13,865 nt of DNA from assembly GCA_903924185.1 (NCBI GenBank), contig CAIYAN010000081.1, positions 1-13,865 on the forward strand. The letters are read 5' to 3'. Position 1 is the first letter of the stretch; each line of letters opens with the position of its first letter. A program made the position numbers and the translations under genes. This document shows positions 7,554 to 13,865 of the stretch, piece by piece. This DNA comes from an uncultured Opitutia bacterium (GTDB taxonomy: Bacteria > Verrucomicrobiota > Verrucomicrobiia > Opitutales > UBA953). The notes beneath the pieces are model-generated. The model ran no database searches. It saw only the letters and a list, made by a program, of their open reading frames with translations, and was not told the DNA's origin.

Positions 7554-10500
7554 CTAGTTCACGTACACGAACTCGTTAGACAGGAGCAAGGCGTGGGCCA
7601 GCAACTCAATCGGGGTCAAAGGGTTGCGAGAAACCATCTCCCCGACGTTCTGGAGTACGCCCTCGGCGCCGCCGCTGGTCTTGGCTTCCATCATCGACTC
7701 CCCACCCTCCTTCATGGTCGCCCCTGGCTTCACCGCGACCGCTGGGGTGGTCTTACCCTTGGCTTCCGTGGTCTTGCCCTCTTTGGCAACGGCCTTGGTG
7801 CCCTTCGCCGGAGTTGCCCCAGGCGGAGTCGGCGCAGGCTTGCCCGACGCAACTGTGCGCTTCGCCTCATTCGTCAAGGTACGCTGCTTCGAAAGGAAAT
7901 CGCTGGCCCAGCGGATTTCATTGGAGGTCGCCCGGCGTTGGAAGAGCGCAAGGAACATCGCGTTGATGCGGGAATCCTCCGACATCGCCTTGGCGACTTC
8001 GGGCCGAGCGGCCACCGCTCGGGCCACCTCGACGGAGAGCGGGTTGTTCATAAAGAACAAGGCCTGCTGCGGCACGATGGTCGAGCCACGCTTGGAATTC
8101 GCCATGTCCGGATCAGCGTAGTCGAACTGCGAAAGCGTGTCGCTCAAGCGAAGGCGATCCACGTAGCCGTAGATGCTGCGACGGTAGGAGTACGGTTCGT
8201 CCGTGATGTTGGCGGGCTGGCCGCCAACAACGGGGCTTAGCTTACCGGTGAGCGTTAACATCGAGTCACGAATGGCCTCAAAATCGAGGCGGTGAAGGTT
8301 GGCGCGCCAGAGCAGGCGGTTGCCAGCATCGAGCTTCAACGGATCAATGGCACCCTTCCGAGCGATGAGCGGATTGACGTTCGGGTTGGAGTCCAGGCGG
8401 TAGGTGGCGCTCGTCATGATGAGGCGATGCATCCGCTTGATTGACCAGCCGTTCTCCATGAACTCGCTGGCGAGCCAATCGAGTAATTCGGGGTGCGAAG
8501 GCTTCTCGGACATGTTGCCGAAGTCATCTGGCGAGGAGACAAAGCCCTCGCCGAAGTGCTTCAGCCAGACGCGGTTCATGGCGACACGGGCGGTCAGCGG
8601 GTTGTCTTTACTCGCAATCGACTTCGCCAACTCCAAGCGACCGCTGCCCTCGGTGTAGGGCTTGCGGGCACCGGTGGTGAGGATATCCAAGAACTGACGA
8701 GGGGCGACGGGGCCACGCTTGTTCTTATCACCGCGCAGGTAGACGTAACTATCGCGGGGACTGTCCGCATCCGCCACGGCCATAGCTTCGCGCGGGACGC
8801 CCGGGTGCGTGAGGCGGAGTTCGTTGATCTGCGTGAAGCGGAAATGGCGGGCGGGGGCACGGTTGCCCTGGCCACCGTAGATGGGTCGATTCTGCCAGTC
8901 GTTACAGAACTTGCGGGAGTTGAACATCGCGATGAGTTCCTCGTTATCCAAGATAGCTTCGACGGGGGGCACCGGCCAAGGGTAGTTCGCGAGTTGGGCG
9001 ACGGCGGGCGAGGTATCCTTACTGCTGTTACCCGGCTTGGCGCAGCGCGCGATGTGCGCAAGGATCGAGTCCTTGGCGTCGTTATAGACCTTCTGGTAAG
9101 CCATGGCGACGTCATCAATCGTCTTGGGCTTCAAGTCACGGAGCGCGGCAGCGATCAGCGGGTTGACGGGGTGCTTCTTGTCCGCCAGCGCCGCGGCAAG
9201 GACGGCTGGGGCGCGTTCGGCGAATTCAGCGACCGGGATGGAAGCACAGCGGGCAAAGGGTCCAGTGATGGGCGAATCAATCTGGACGCGCATGGGCTCG
9301 AAGTCTGGCAACGGGGTCTCGAGCTTATAGCGCTCGTTGATATCGCCCCACTCCGCGGAGCCACGGCGGAAGGTCGTTGCGACGAGGCGGCCAGCCATCT
9401 CGCGATTGTAACGGGCACGCATCTCACGGATGTACTCGTAGAAACCGGCGGCACTCTCTTCCTGGAGTGCCTTCAGGCGCTTCTCGAAGTCGGCGCGCTG
9501 CGCGGCGGCATCGGGCGAAGAAATCTGCGGACGCTGCAACGGCTCGATGGTCGAGGCGAAGATGCCGTGGAGGGAGTAATAGTCTGCCGCTGGAATCGGG
9601 TCGAACTTATGGTCATGGCAACGGGCACAGGCGACCGTGAGCCCGAGGAAGGCCTTGGTCGTGGTGTCGATGCGCTCGTCGATGGTATCATCCTTATTAT
9701 CGAAGCGCTTGCCGACGGTGATGAAGCCGAGGGCCGCGAGCCGCGGGTCTTCTTTCTTGAGGTCGGGCAGACGATCCGCCGCTAACTGCTCGACGATGAA
9801 CTGATCGTAGGGCTTATCCGCGTTCATTGCGTCGATGACGTAATTACGATACGTCCAAGCATAGGCGTAGCGATAGTCCTCAAAAAGCGAATTGCCTTGA
9901 TCGACCGCTAAGCCGCGGGTGTCGGAGTAGCGAGCGGTATCAAGCCAGTGGCGGCCCCAACGTTCACCATAATGCGGCGAGGCCAATAGTTCGTCGACTT
10001 CCTTGGCGATGAGGGTGTCGACGGCCTTCCCGGGCTGGCCGCGCTGGATACTGGCGGCATCCACAAGGACGGCGGCGGTGTATTGACCGCTGAAGGCACG
10101 GACCTTGTCTGCCACGGGCGGCAGGCCGACCAAATCATAATGGATGCGGCGCAAGAGCGACTCCGGGTTAGTGGTCGGGTTGGGTAGCAGGCCAACGGTC
10201 TCGAGCTTAGCGAGTACGAAGGAGTCGATCGGGTTGTGCACCCAGACCTTGTTTTTCACTTCGGGAACAACGGGCTTCACGACCGGCTTGTAGGCCCAGT
10301 GATCACGGGCTTTCTGGGAAAGGCCGGTTAACTTATTACCGGCGCCGACGGGAGCCGGGGCGCCCATCTTAACCCACTCCTCCAGCACTTTGATCTTGGC
10401 GTCGGGAATCTTGCCCCCCGCTTTCTTGGGCGGCATCTGAAGCTCGTTGTCGGTATAGGTAATCGCACGGAGCAACAAAGACTTAGCGGGGTTGCCTGGC

Positions 10501-10748
10501 ACAACCGCCGGACCTTCATCGCCCCCCTTCAACATGCCATCCCGGGAATCTAAAATAAGCCCGCCCTTCGCCGTACTTTCGGCGATGGAGTGGCACTTGT
10601 AGCAATGCTCAGCCAAAATCGGTCGGACGTTCTTCTCGAAGAACTCGAGGCCAGCCTTGGTTGGCTCGGGGGCGGTCTCGGCGGCGACGGCGAGACGAGC
10701 GAGGCAAACGGCGGCAAGGAGAGGCAGGCGGAGGAGGAAAACGTTCAT
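7554..10748 (-). CDS. Planctomycete-type cytochrome c / PSCyt2 / PSD1 fusion protein, copy B
   Basis: 1064 residues. The ATG at 10748 is preferred over a TTG two codons earlier. A Sec signal peptide (MNVFLLRLPLLAAVCLARLAVAAE) covers ~1-24. PSCyt1 (~33-135) carries CYKCH at 49-53 and a candidate axial Met in QMPPKK near 105. PSCyt2/DUF1549 (~170-405) has HYGERWGRHWLDTARYSD and CARCHDHKFDP at 374-384. PSD1/DUF1553 (~650-955) has RLELAKSIASKDNPLTAR, the SSPDDFGNMSEKPSHPELL segment and FFMNNPLSVEVARAVAARPE, the last two identical to copy A. A long Lys/Ala/Thr/Pro/Gly-rich insert (~959-1041) precedes the final helix ELLAHALLLSNEFVYVN. Copy B lacks the Met-rich N-terminal linker of copy A and has its own insert near 280-292 (GLAVDQGNSLFED). 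It appears monocistronic, with a hairpin after its stop and a divergent promoter region ahead of it. An envelope redox role is likely; the substrate is unknown. Confidence 0.96.
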   Translation of the reverse strand: MNVFLLRLPLLAAVCLARLAVAAETAPEPTKAGLEFFEKNVRPILAEHCYKCHSIAESTAKGGLILDSRDGMLKGGDEGPAVVPGNPAKSLLLRAITYTDNELQMPPKKAGGKIPDAKIKVLEEWVKMGAPAPVGAGNKLTGLSQKARDHWAYKPVVKPVVPEVKNKVWVHNPIDSFVLAKLETVGLLPNPTTNPESLLRRIHYDLVGLPPVADKVRAFSGQYTAAVLVDAASIQRGQPGKAVDTLIAKEVDELLASPHYGERWGRHWLDTARYSDTRGLAVDQGNSLFEDYRYAYAWTYRNYVIDAMNADKPYDQFIVEQLAADRLPDLKKEDPRLAALGFITVGKRFDNKDDTIDERIDTTTKAFLGLTVACARCHDHKFDPIPAADYYSLHGIFASTIEPLQRPQISSPDAAAQRADFEKRLKALQEESAAGFYEYIREMRARYNREMAGRLVATTFRRGSAEWGDINERYKLETPLPDFEPMRVQIDSPITGPFARCASIPVAEFAERAPAVLAAALADKKHPVNPLIAAALRDLKPKTIDDVAMAYQKVYNDAKDSILAHIARCAKPGNSSKDTSPAVAQLANYPWPVPPVEAILDNEELIAMFNSRKFCNDWQNRPIYGGQGNRAPARHFRFTQINELRLTHPGVPREAMAVADADSPRDSYVYLRGDKNKRGPVAPRQFLDILTTGARKPYTEGSGRLELAKSIASKDNPLTARVAMNRVWLKHFGEGFVSSPDDFGNMSEKPSHPELLDWLASEFMENGWSIKRMHRLIMTSATYRLDSNPNVNPLIARKGAIDPLKLDAGNRLLWRANLHRLDFEAIRDSMLTLTGKLSPVVGGQPANITDEPYSYRRSIYGYVDRLRLSDTLSQFDYADPDMANSKRGSTIVPQQALFFMNNPLSVEVARAVAARPEVAKAMSEDSRINAMFLALFQRRATSNEIRWASDFLSKQRTLTNEAKRTVASGKPAPTPPGATPAKGTKAVAKEGKTTEAKGKTTPAVAVKPGATMKEGGESMMEAKTSGGAEGVLQNVGEMVSRNPLTPIELLAHALLLSNEFVYVN

Positions 10749-10811
10749 GGGCAACGAAGAATGAATGAGGGATTAAACAGCGACCCGAGTGAGATGGTTC
10801 CGAGGGGAACG

Positions 10812-10846
10812 CTAAGGGTTACTCTTTAATAAGATAAAACCCTCAG
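10812..10846. promoter_or_regulatory. Operator-like inverted repeat in a divergent promoter region
   Basis: In the 187-bp gap between cytochrome copy B (-) and the glycerate kinase (+), CTAAGGGTT (10812-10820) and AACCCTCAG (10838-10846) form a 9-bp inverted repeat with one mismatch. It flanks a 17-bp AT-rich core centred on TTAATAA. The core is the most AT-rich part of the gap and could hold -10 boxes for either direction (TAAGAT on plus, TATTAA on minus). Its placement between divergent starts fits a regulator site, though no regulator gene is in the window. A hairpin in the RNA leader is the alternative. Confidence 0.4.
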
Positions 10847-10935
10847 GGAGGGGATGCAAGAGGGATGGGCGGGGGCTACTAAAAAGGCGGAATGCCCTTC
10901 CCCGCTGGGACAAACGATGCTAAAAGAAGTCGCCC

Positions 10936-12045
10936 ATGCGGATCCTCCTATCCAGCGATAAGTTTAAGGGCGCCCTGTCGGCGCAAGGGGTGGCTCAGAG
11001 TTGCCAAAATGCCCTCCAAAGCGTCTTTCCGGGGGCCGTTTTTGATGCCTGTCCGATTGCCGACGGCGGCGAAGGAACCACGGAGGCGATGGTGGCGGCC
11101 CTCCGCGGGGTCTGGCGGGAAACGACGGTTCTCGACGCCCAAGCCCGGCCGCGACTCGCCCGCTACGGCTGGGTGCCTGCCACCCAGGTCGCCATCCTCG
11201 AGATGAGCGCTGCCAGTGGTCTGGCCTTGGTACAGGACCGCCCCCTGCAGCCCAAGCTCGCCTCCACCTTCGGCACTGGCGAAATGCTGATCGCGGCGAT
11301 GGCAAGTGGCGCGCGTAAAATTATCATCGGTATCGGCGGTAGCGCCACCAACGATGGCGGCCTCGGCGTCGCCGTGGCGCTGGGCTGGCGCTTCTTCCGG
11401 GCCGATGGTTCGGCTTTTCAGCCCACGCTCGAAACGGTCTTGGCCGCCGTGCGCATGGAAAGCCCGTCACACCCGCTGCCAGAAATCTTGGTCGCTTGCG
11501 ACGTTGATAACCCCTTGCTCGGACCGCGGGGCGCCACGCGCGTCTACGGACCACAAAAAGGGGTGCAGGATTTTGCGTGGTTTGAAGAGCGGCTCGCACA
11601 CCTTGCACAGTTGACCGCGACGGCCACCGGTGCCGACCACCAGTATCAACCGGGTGCCGGCGCGGCCGGCGGCCTCGGCTTTGGGCTGATGGCCTTCGCC
11701 GGCGGGAAACTAACGAGCGGCTTCGAGCTCGTCGCCGCCCAAGTCGGCCTCGCCGAACGCATCCGCCGAGCCGATCTCGTCTTCACGGGCGAAGGGCGGC
11801 TCGATGACCAAAGCCTACAAGGCAAAGGACCCATCGGTGTCGCCAAGTTGGCTAAAAGCCTCGGTAAAAAGGTCGTGGGGATTGCGGGCAGCGTGACCGA
11901 CGCCCCTGGCCTCCGCGACTACTTCGACCTACTCATCGCCATCAAACCCGCGGACATGCCTCTCCCCGAGGCGATGCGCCGCACCGACGAACTCATCGGC
12001 CAGGCCATCGCCGCGCAGACGGTCGAACTACGCGCCCTGCGCTGA
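10936..12045 (+). CDS. glxK: Glycerate kinase, type 1 (GarK/GlxK family)
   Basis: 369 residues, close to the ~370-380 usual for the family. It phosphorylates D-glycerate with ATP in the cytoplasm; type-1 enzymes such as GarK and GlxK of E. coli give 2-phosphoglycerate, which feeds lower glycolysis. Diagnostic segments are all present: SSDKFKG at 6-12, PIADGGEGTTE at 40-50, IGIGGSATNDGGLG at 131-144, ACDVDNPLLGPRGA at 187-200, YGPQKG at 204-209, GAGAAGGLGFG at 240-250 and FTGEGRLDDQS at 283-293. The ATG at 10936 gives the canonical MRILLSSDKFKG start. Upstream there is only a weak purine run (AAAAGAAG) and CCC directly before the ATG. It is the only plus-strand gene among the exported-protein genes and stands alone; its stop codon abuts that of the convergent DUF1501 gene. 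The symbol follows E. coli GlxK; garK would be equally defensible. A role in using glycerate from glyoxylate or sugar-acid breakdown is likely; a link to its neighbours is inference. Confidence 0.96.
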   Translation: MRILLSSDKFKGALSAQGVAQSCQNALQSVFPGAVFDACPIADGGEGTTEAMVAALRGVWRETTVLDAQARPRLARYGWVPATQVAILEMSAASGLALVQDRPLQPKLASTFGTGEMLIAAMASGARKIIIGIGGSATNDGGLGVAVALGWRFFRADGSAFQPTLETVLAAVRMESPSHPLPEILVACDVDNPLLGPRGATRVYGPQKGVQDFAWFEERLAHLAQLTATATGADHQYQPGAGAAGGLGFGLMAFAGGKLTSGFELVAAQVGLAERIRRADLVFTGEGRLDDQSLQGKGPIGVAKLAKSLGKKVVGIAGSVTDAPGLRDYFDLLIAIKPADMPLPEAMRRTDELIGQAIAAQTVELRALR

Positions 12046-13509
12046 TCAGCCGAAGATATTCGCGGACTTCCCTTTGCCGTCGACCGTCGCGTAGAAGGGC
12101 CGGCCTTCGATGTCGAAAGCCGTTTTCGGACTGATGCCCATCGCCGTAAAAATCGTCGCGTGCATGTCTTCGACAGAGACCGGGTCTTTGATCGCAACGA
12201 GCGGTCGCTCATCCGCGGTTGCGCCGTATACCTTACCCTTACCGACGCCGCCGCCGAACATAACAACACTGGTGCCGCCGGTGAAGTGACGGTGCAGGCC
12301 GTAGTGGTCGGGGTTCTCGATGGTCGTCCCTTTATGGAAGGATTGGTCACCCGCCTTGGAGCCCGGACGACCTTCAATCATCGCATCGCGGCTGAACTCA
12401 CTGGCGATGACGACCAAGGTGCGGTCCAAGAGCCCGCGGGCCTCGAGGTCACGAATCAGGCGCGCAATCGGCTGATCGATTTCCTTATGCATCTTCGAAA
12501 CCATATCGTGCCCTTTACCGTGCGTATCCCACTGGAAGAAAGGCACATACTCCGTCGTCACTTCGACGAAGCGGGCGCCATTCTCGACGAGGCGACGCGC
12601 CAGCAAGCAACCGCGGCCAAAGCGAGAGGTGTCGTAGGCCTGCTGCACGTCCTTGGGCTCCAAGGTTAGGTCAAACGCTGCACGCTCCTTCGCACTGAGG
12701 AGGCGGTAGGCATTATCCATCGAGCGGAGCATCGACTCCTGCTGGTAATCGCTGAGTAAATCGCGGTGCGGCGTCGCATCGACCAAGCGCCGGAACTCCT
12801 TATCGCGGTTGACGAAACGGCCTGCATCCATGCCCTTCGGCGGACGGACCGCCGCGGCGGCGTCCTCCGGAAACGGCAGGTTCATCGGACCGTATTCACC
12901 GCCAAAGAAGCCGCCCGTCGTAAACGCCTTAAGCTCTTCGCTTTCGCCGACGCCTTCGAGGCGCTGGCCGATATTGATGAACGCGGGCATCACGGGATTA
13001 CGCGGGCCGAGGACGCGCGCCATCCACGCCCCGATGTGTGGCGCCGCGACGGTCTGCGGTGGGACATAACCCGTATGCCAATGGAATTGGTGACGGGAGT
13101 GTAGGATGCTACCGAGGTCAGGCTGAACCGCCGAACGAATGAGGGTCGCCCGATCCATCACTTGAGCGATCGACTCAAGGCCTTGGCAGATACGCACGCC
13201 ATCCACCGAAGTGTTAATCGCGGGGAAGGTGCTCAGCACGCGCTTATATTCGAGGCCCTTCGCGTAAGGCGCGTAGCGCTTCGGATCGAAGGTTTCGGGG
13301 GCCGCCATCCCACCGGCAAGCCAGATGAGGATGCACGCATCCGCCTTGGCGGGCGGGTGGACGACCGGCTTGTCATTGGCTCCGAGTAGTTTCGGGGCGC
13401 CCAACGATAAGGTGGCCAAACCCGCACCCGCGAGGAGTCGTAAAAACTCCCGCCGGGCCAAGGGTTCAGGCAAAGCGGGATCGAGAGGTAAACCGTGAGG
13501 GAGGGACAT
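12046..13509 (-). CDS. Tat-exported DUF1501 protein, second subtype
   Basis: 487 residues. The ATG at 13509 is chosen since it lies 5 bp after the stop of the upstream PSD1-type gene; the open frame before it would overlap that gene. A Tat signal is clear (ARREFLRL at 18-25, hydrophobic run to ~43). DUF1501 landmarks are present in order: ILIWLAGGMAAPETFDPKRY at 60-79, RFVEVTTEYVPFFQWDTHGK at 313-332, VVIASEFSRDAMIEGRPG at 366-383, NPDHYGLHRHFTGG at 399-412, FGGGVGKGKVYGATADE at 418-434, and EDMHATIFTAMGI at 447-459. The first motif differs from the usual GG.SHLDTFD: the Ser, His and first Asp are replaced in GGMAAPETFD, so the catalytic centre may differ from that of the DUF1501 at 2724-4112. 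The two proteins share little outside motifs and are distinct subfamilies, not recent duplicates. Close spacing to the PSD1 gene argues for one operon and a joint exported function, reaction unknown. Confidence 0.95.
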   Translation of the reverse strand: MSLPHGLPLDPALPEPLARREFLRLLAGAGLATLSLGAPKLLGANDKPVVHPPAKADACILIWLAGGMAAPETFDPKRYAPYAKGLEYKRVLSTFPAINTSVDGVRICQGLESIAQVMDRATLIRSAVQPDLGSILHSRHQFHWHTGYVPPQTVAAPHIGAWMARVLGPRNPVMPAFINIGQRLEGVGESEELKAFTTGGFFGGEYGPMNLPFPEDAAAAVRPPKGMDAGRFVNRDKEFRRLVDATPHRDLLSDYQQESMLRSMDNAYRLLSAKERAAFDLTLEPKDVQQAYDTSRFGRGCLLARRLVENGARFVEVTTEYVPFFQWDTHGKGHDMVSKMHKEIDQPIARLIRDLEARGLLDRTLVVIASEFSRDAMIEGRPGSKAGDQSFHKGTTIENPDHYGLHRHFTGGTSVVMFGGGVGKGKVYGATADERPLVAIKDPVSVEDMHATIFTAMGISPKTAFDIEGRPFYATVDGKGKSANIFG

Positions 13510-13514
13510 GACGT

Positions 13515-13865
13515 TTAGCGGATAGTCTGAAATTCGGGGAGCATGCATACGGCCCAGAGCAAGTCGGCAACGCCTTGTTCGTTAAGATGCGGGCCGAGGA
13601 TTTCCTGGGCCACCTTCAACTCAGCGGCGGAGGGCGAGCGGCATAGCGCGGAGACATAGAGCCACTGGGTAAAATCATCAGGCGACTTCCAGGGGCGACG
13701 CAAAAGGTTGGCCGCACCCCGGCCAAGCAGGTCAGTGAAGGCTTGGCCATTAGCGAGGTCGATGGCTTCCAGCGTGCTCAATTCATTGGGACGCATGGAG
13801 ACAATCTGCTCGCGGTTAGGCCGACCCAGCGAGCGCTGCAGCAGATCGGACTTCACCAGCGAGGC
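13515..13865 (-). CDS. 3' end of a third PSD1 (DUF1553) protein, cut by the window edge
   Basis: 116 C-terminal residues are visible and the frame continues past base 13865; the GTG at 13856 is an internal Val codon, not a start. The segment SDLLQRSLGRPNREQIVSMR followed by PNELSTLEAIDLANGQAF is the characteristic closing part of DUF1553 proteins, and the protein ends directly after the last helix (LLWAVCMLPEFQTIR). Unlike copies A and B it has no low-complexity insert before that helix and its sequence is distant from both, so it belongs to another subgroup. Whether it also carries PSCyt1 and PSCyt2 cannot be seen. It is followed after 5 bp by the second DUF1501 gene, repeating the gene order found at 7345-2724. 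Confidence 0.92.
   Translation of the reverse strand, partial: ASLVKSDLLQRSLGRPNREQIVSMRPNELSTLEAIDLANGQAFTDLLGRGAANLLRRPWKSPDDFTQWLYVSALCRSPSAAELKVAQEILGPHLNEQGVADLLWAVCMLPEFQTIR

Noticed and set aside
8493..9785. 430-codon open frame on the plus strand inside cytochrome copy B
   Set aside because: It is fully antisense to a gene with clear family motifs, its translation shows no recognisable domain, and long antisense frames are expected in GC-rich coding DNA.
10797..10810. Short palindrome GTTCC-GAGG-GGAAC as an operator or terminator
   Set aside because: Only a 5-bp stem and no T tract; such sites are common by chance. The larger inverted repeat nearby is better supported.
1..13865. Mobile element, phage, restriction or defence system
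   Set aside because: No transposase, integrase, terminal repeats, methylase or known defence domain was found in any plausible coding frame; the NYN-type domain at 1-699 alone is not enough to call a toxin or defence gene.

Overview
This is a GC-rich window (roughly 60% by eye) that looks like a chromosomal segment of a Verrucomicrobia, Planctomycetes or related PVC-group bacterium. The evidence is the dense set of families typical of that superphylum: two complete fusion proteins and one partial protein of the PSCyt1/PSCyt2/PSD1 (DUF1549/DUF1553) group, two Tat-exported DUF1501 proteins, and a secreted ThuA-like protein. I favour Verrucomicrobia (Opitutae-like), but this is an inference from family content and not proven. 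No tRNA, rRNA, CRISPR array, transposase or phage gene was seen, and no gene-free stretch exceeds about 210 bp.

Layout. 1-699 (+): the 3' part of a gene whose last ~140 codons look like a YacP-type NYN/PIN-fold nuclease domain. 753-1847 and 1915-2613 (both -): a secreted ThuA-like protein and, upstream of it in transcription order, a small secreted protein carrying five exact-phase 20-residue repeats. A strong minus-strand terminator (698-730) closes this pair. 2724-4112 and 4154-7345 (both -): a DUF1501 protein preceded in its operon by a 1063-residue PSCyt1-PSCyt2-PSD1 protein, closed by a terminator at 2667-2698. 7554-10748 (-): a diverged tandem paralogue of that large cytochrome protein, with its own hairpin terminator. 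10936-12045 (+): a type-1 glycerate kinase, divergent from the cytochrome gene across a 187-bp region holding an operator-like inverted repeat. 12046-13509 and 13515-13865 (both -): a second DUF1501 gene preceded 5 bp upstream by the 3' end of another PSD1-type gene that leaves the window. The glycerate kinase and this DUF1501 gene are tail-to-tail with abutting stop codons (TGATCA).

How the parts may work together. The order PSD1-type protein then DUF1501 occurs twice, which supports a recurring functional pair: a Sec-exported, haem-c-bearing, very large protein with a Tat-exported partner of the alkaline-phosphatase/sulfatase-like fold. The ThuA-like protein is a frequent companion of such genes. 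All are predicted to be outside the cytoplasm, so the cluster could be an envelope system for oxidising or hydrolysing a polymer or small organic substrate. The glycerate kinase would be the only clear entry point to central metabolism, making 2- or 3-phosphoglycerate from glycerate, but a link to the exported proteins is only positional. No substrate can be read from the sequence. The features most worth following up are the 20-residue repeat protein, the low-complexity insertions at the same place in both cytochrome paralogues, the divergence of the two DUF1501 active-site regions, and the C-rich sequence just before most start codons.
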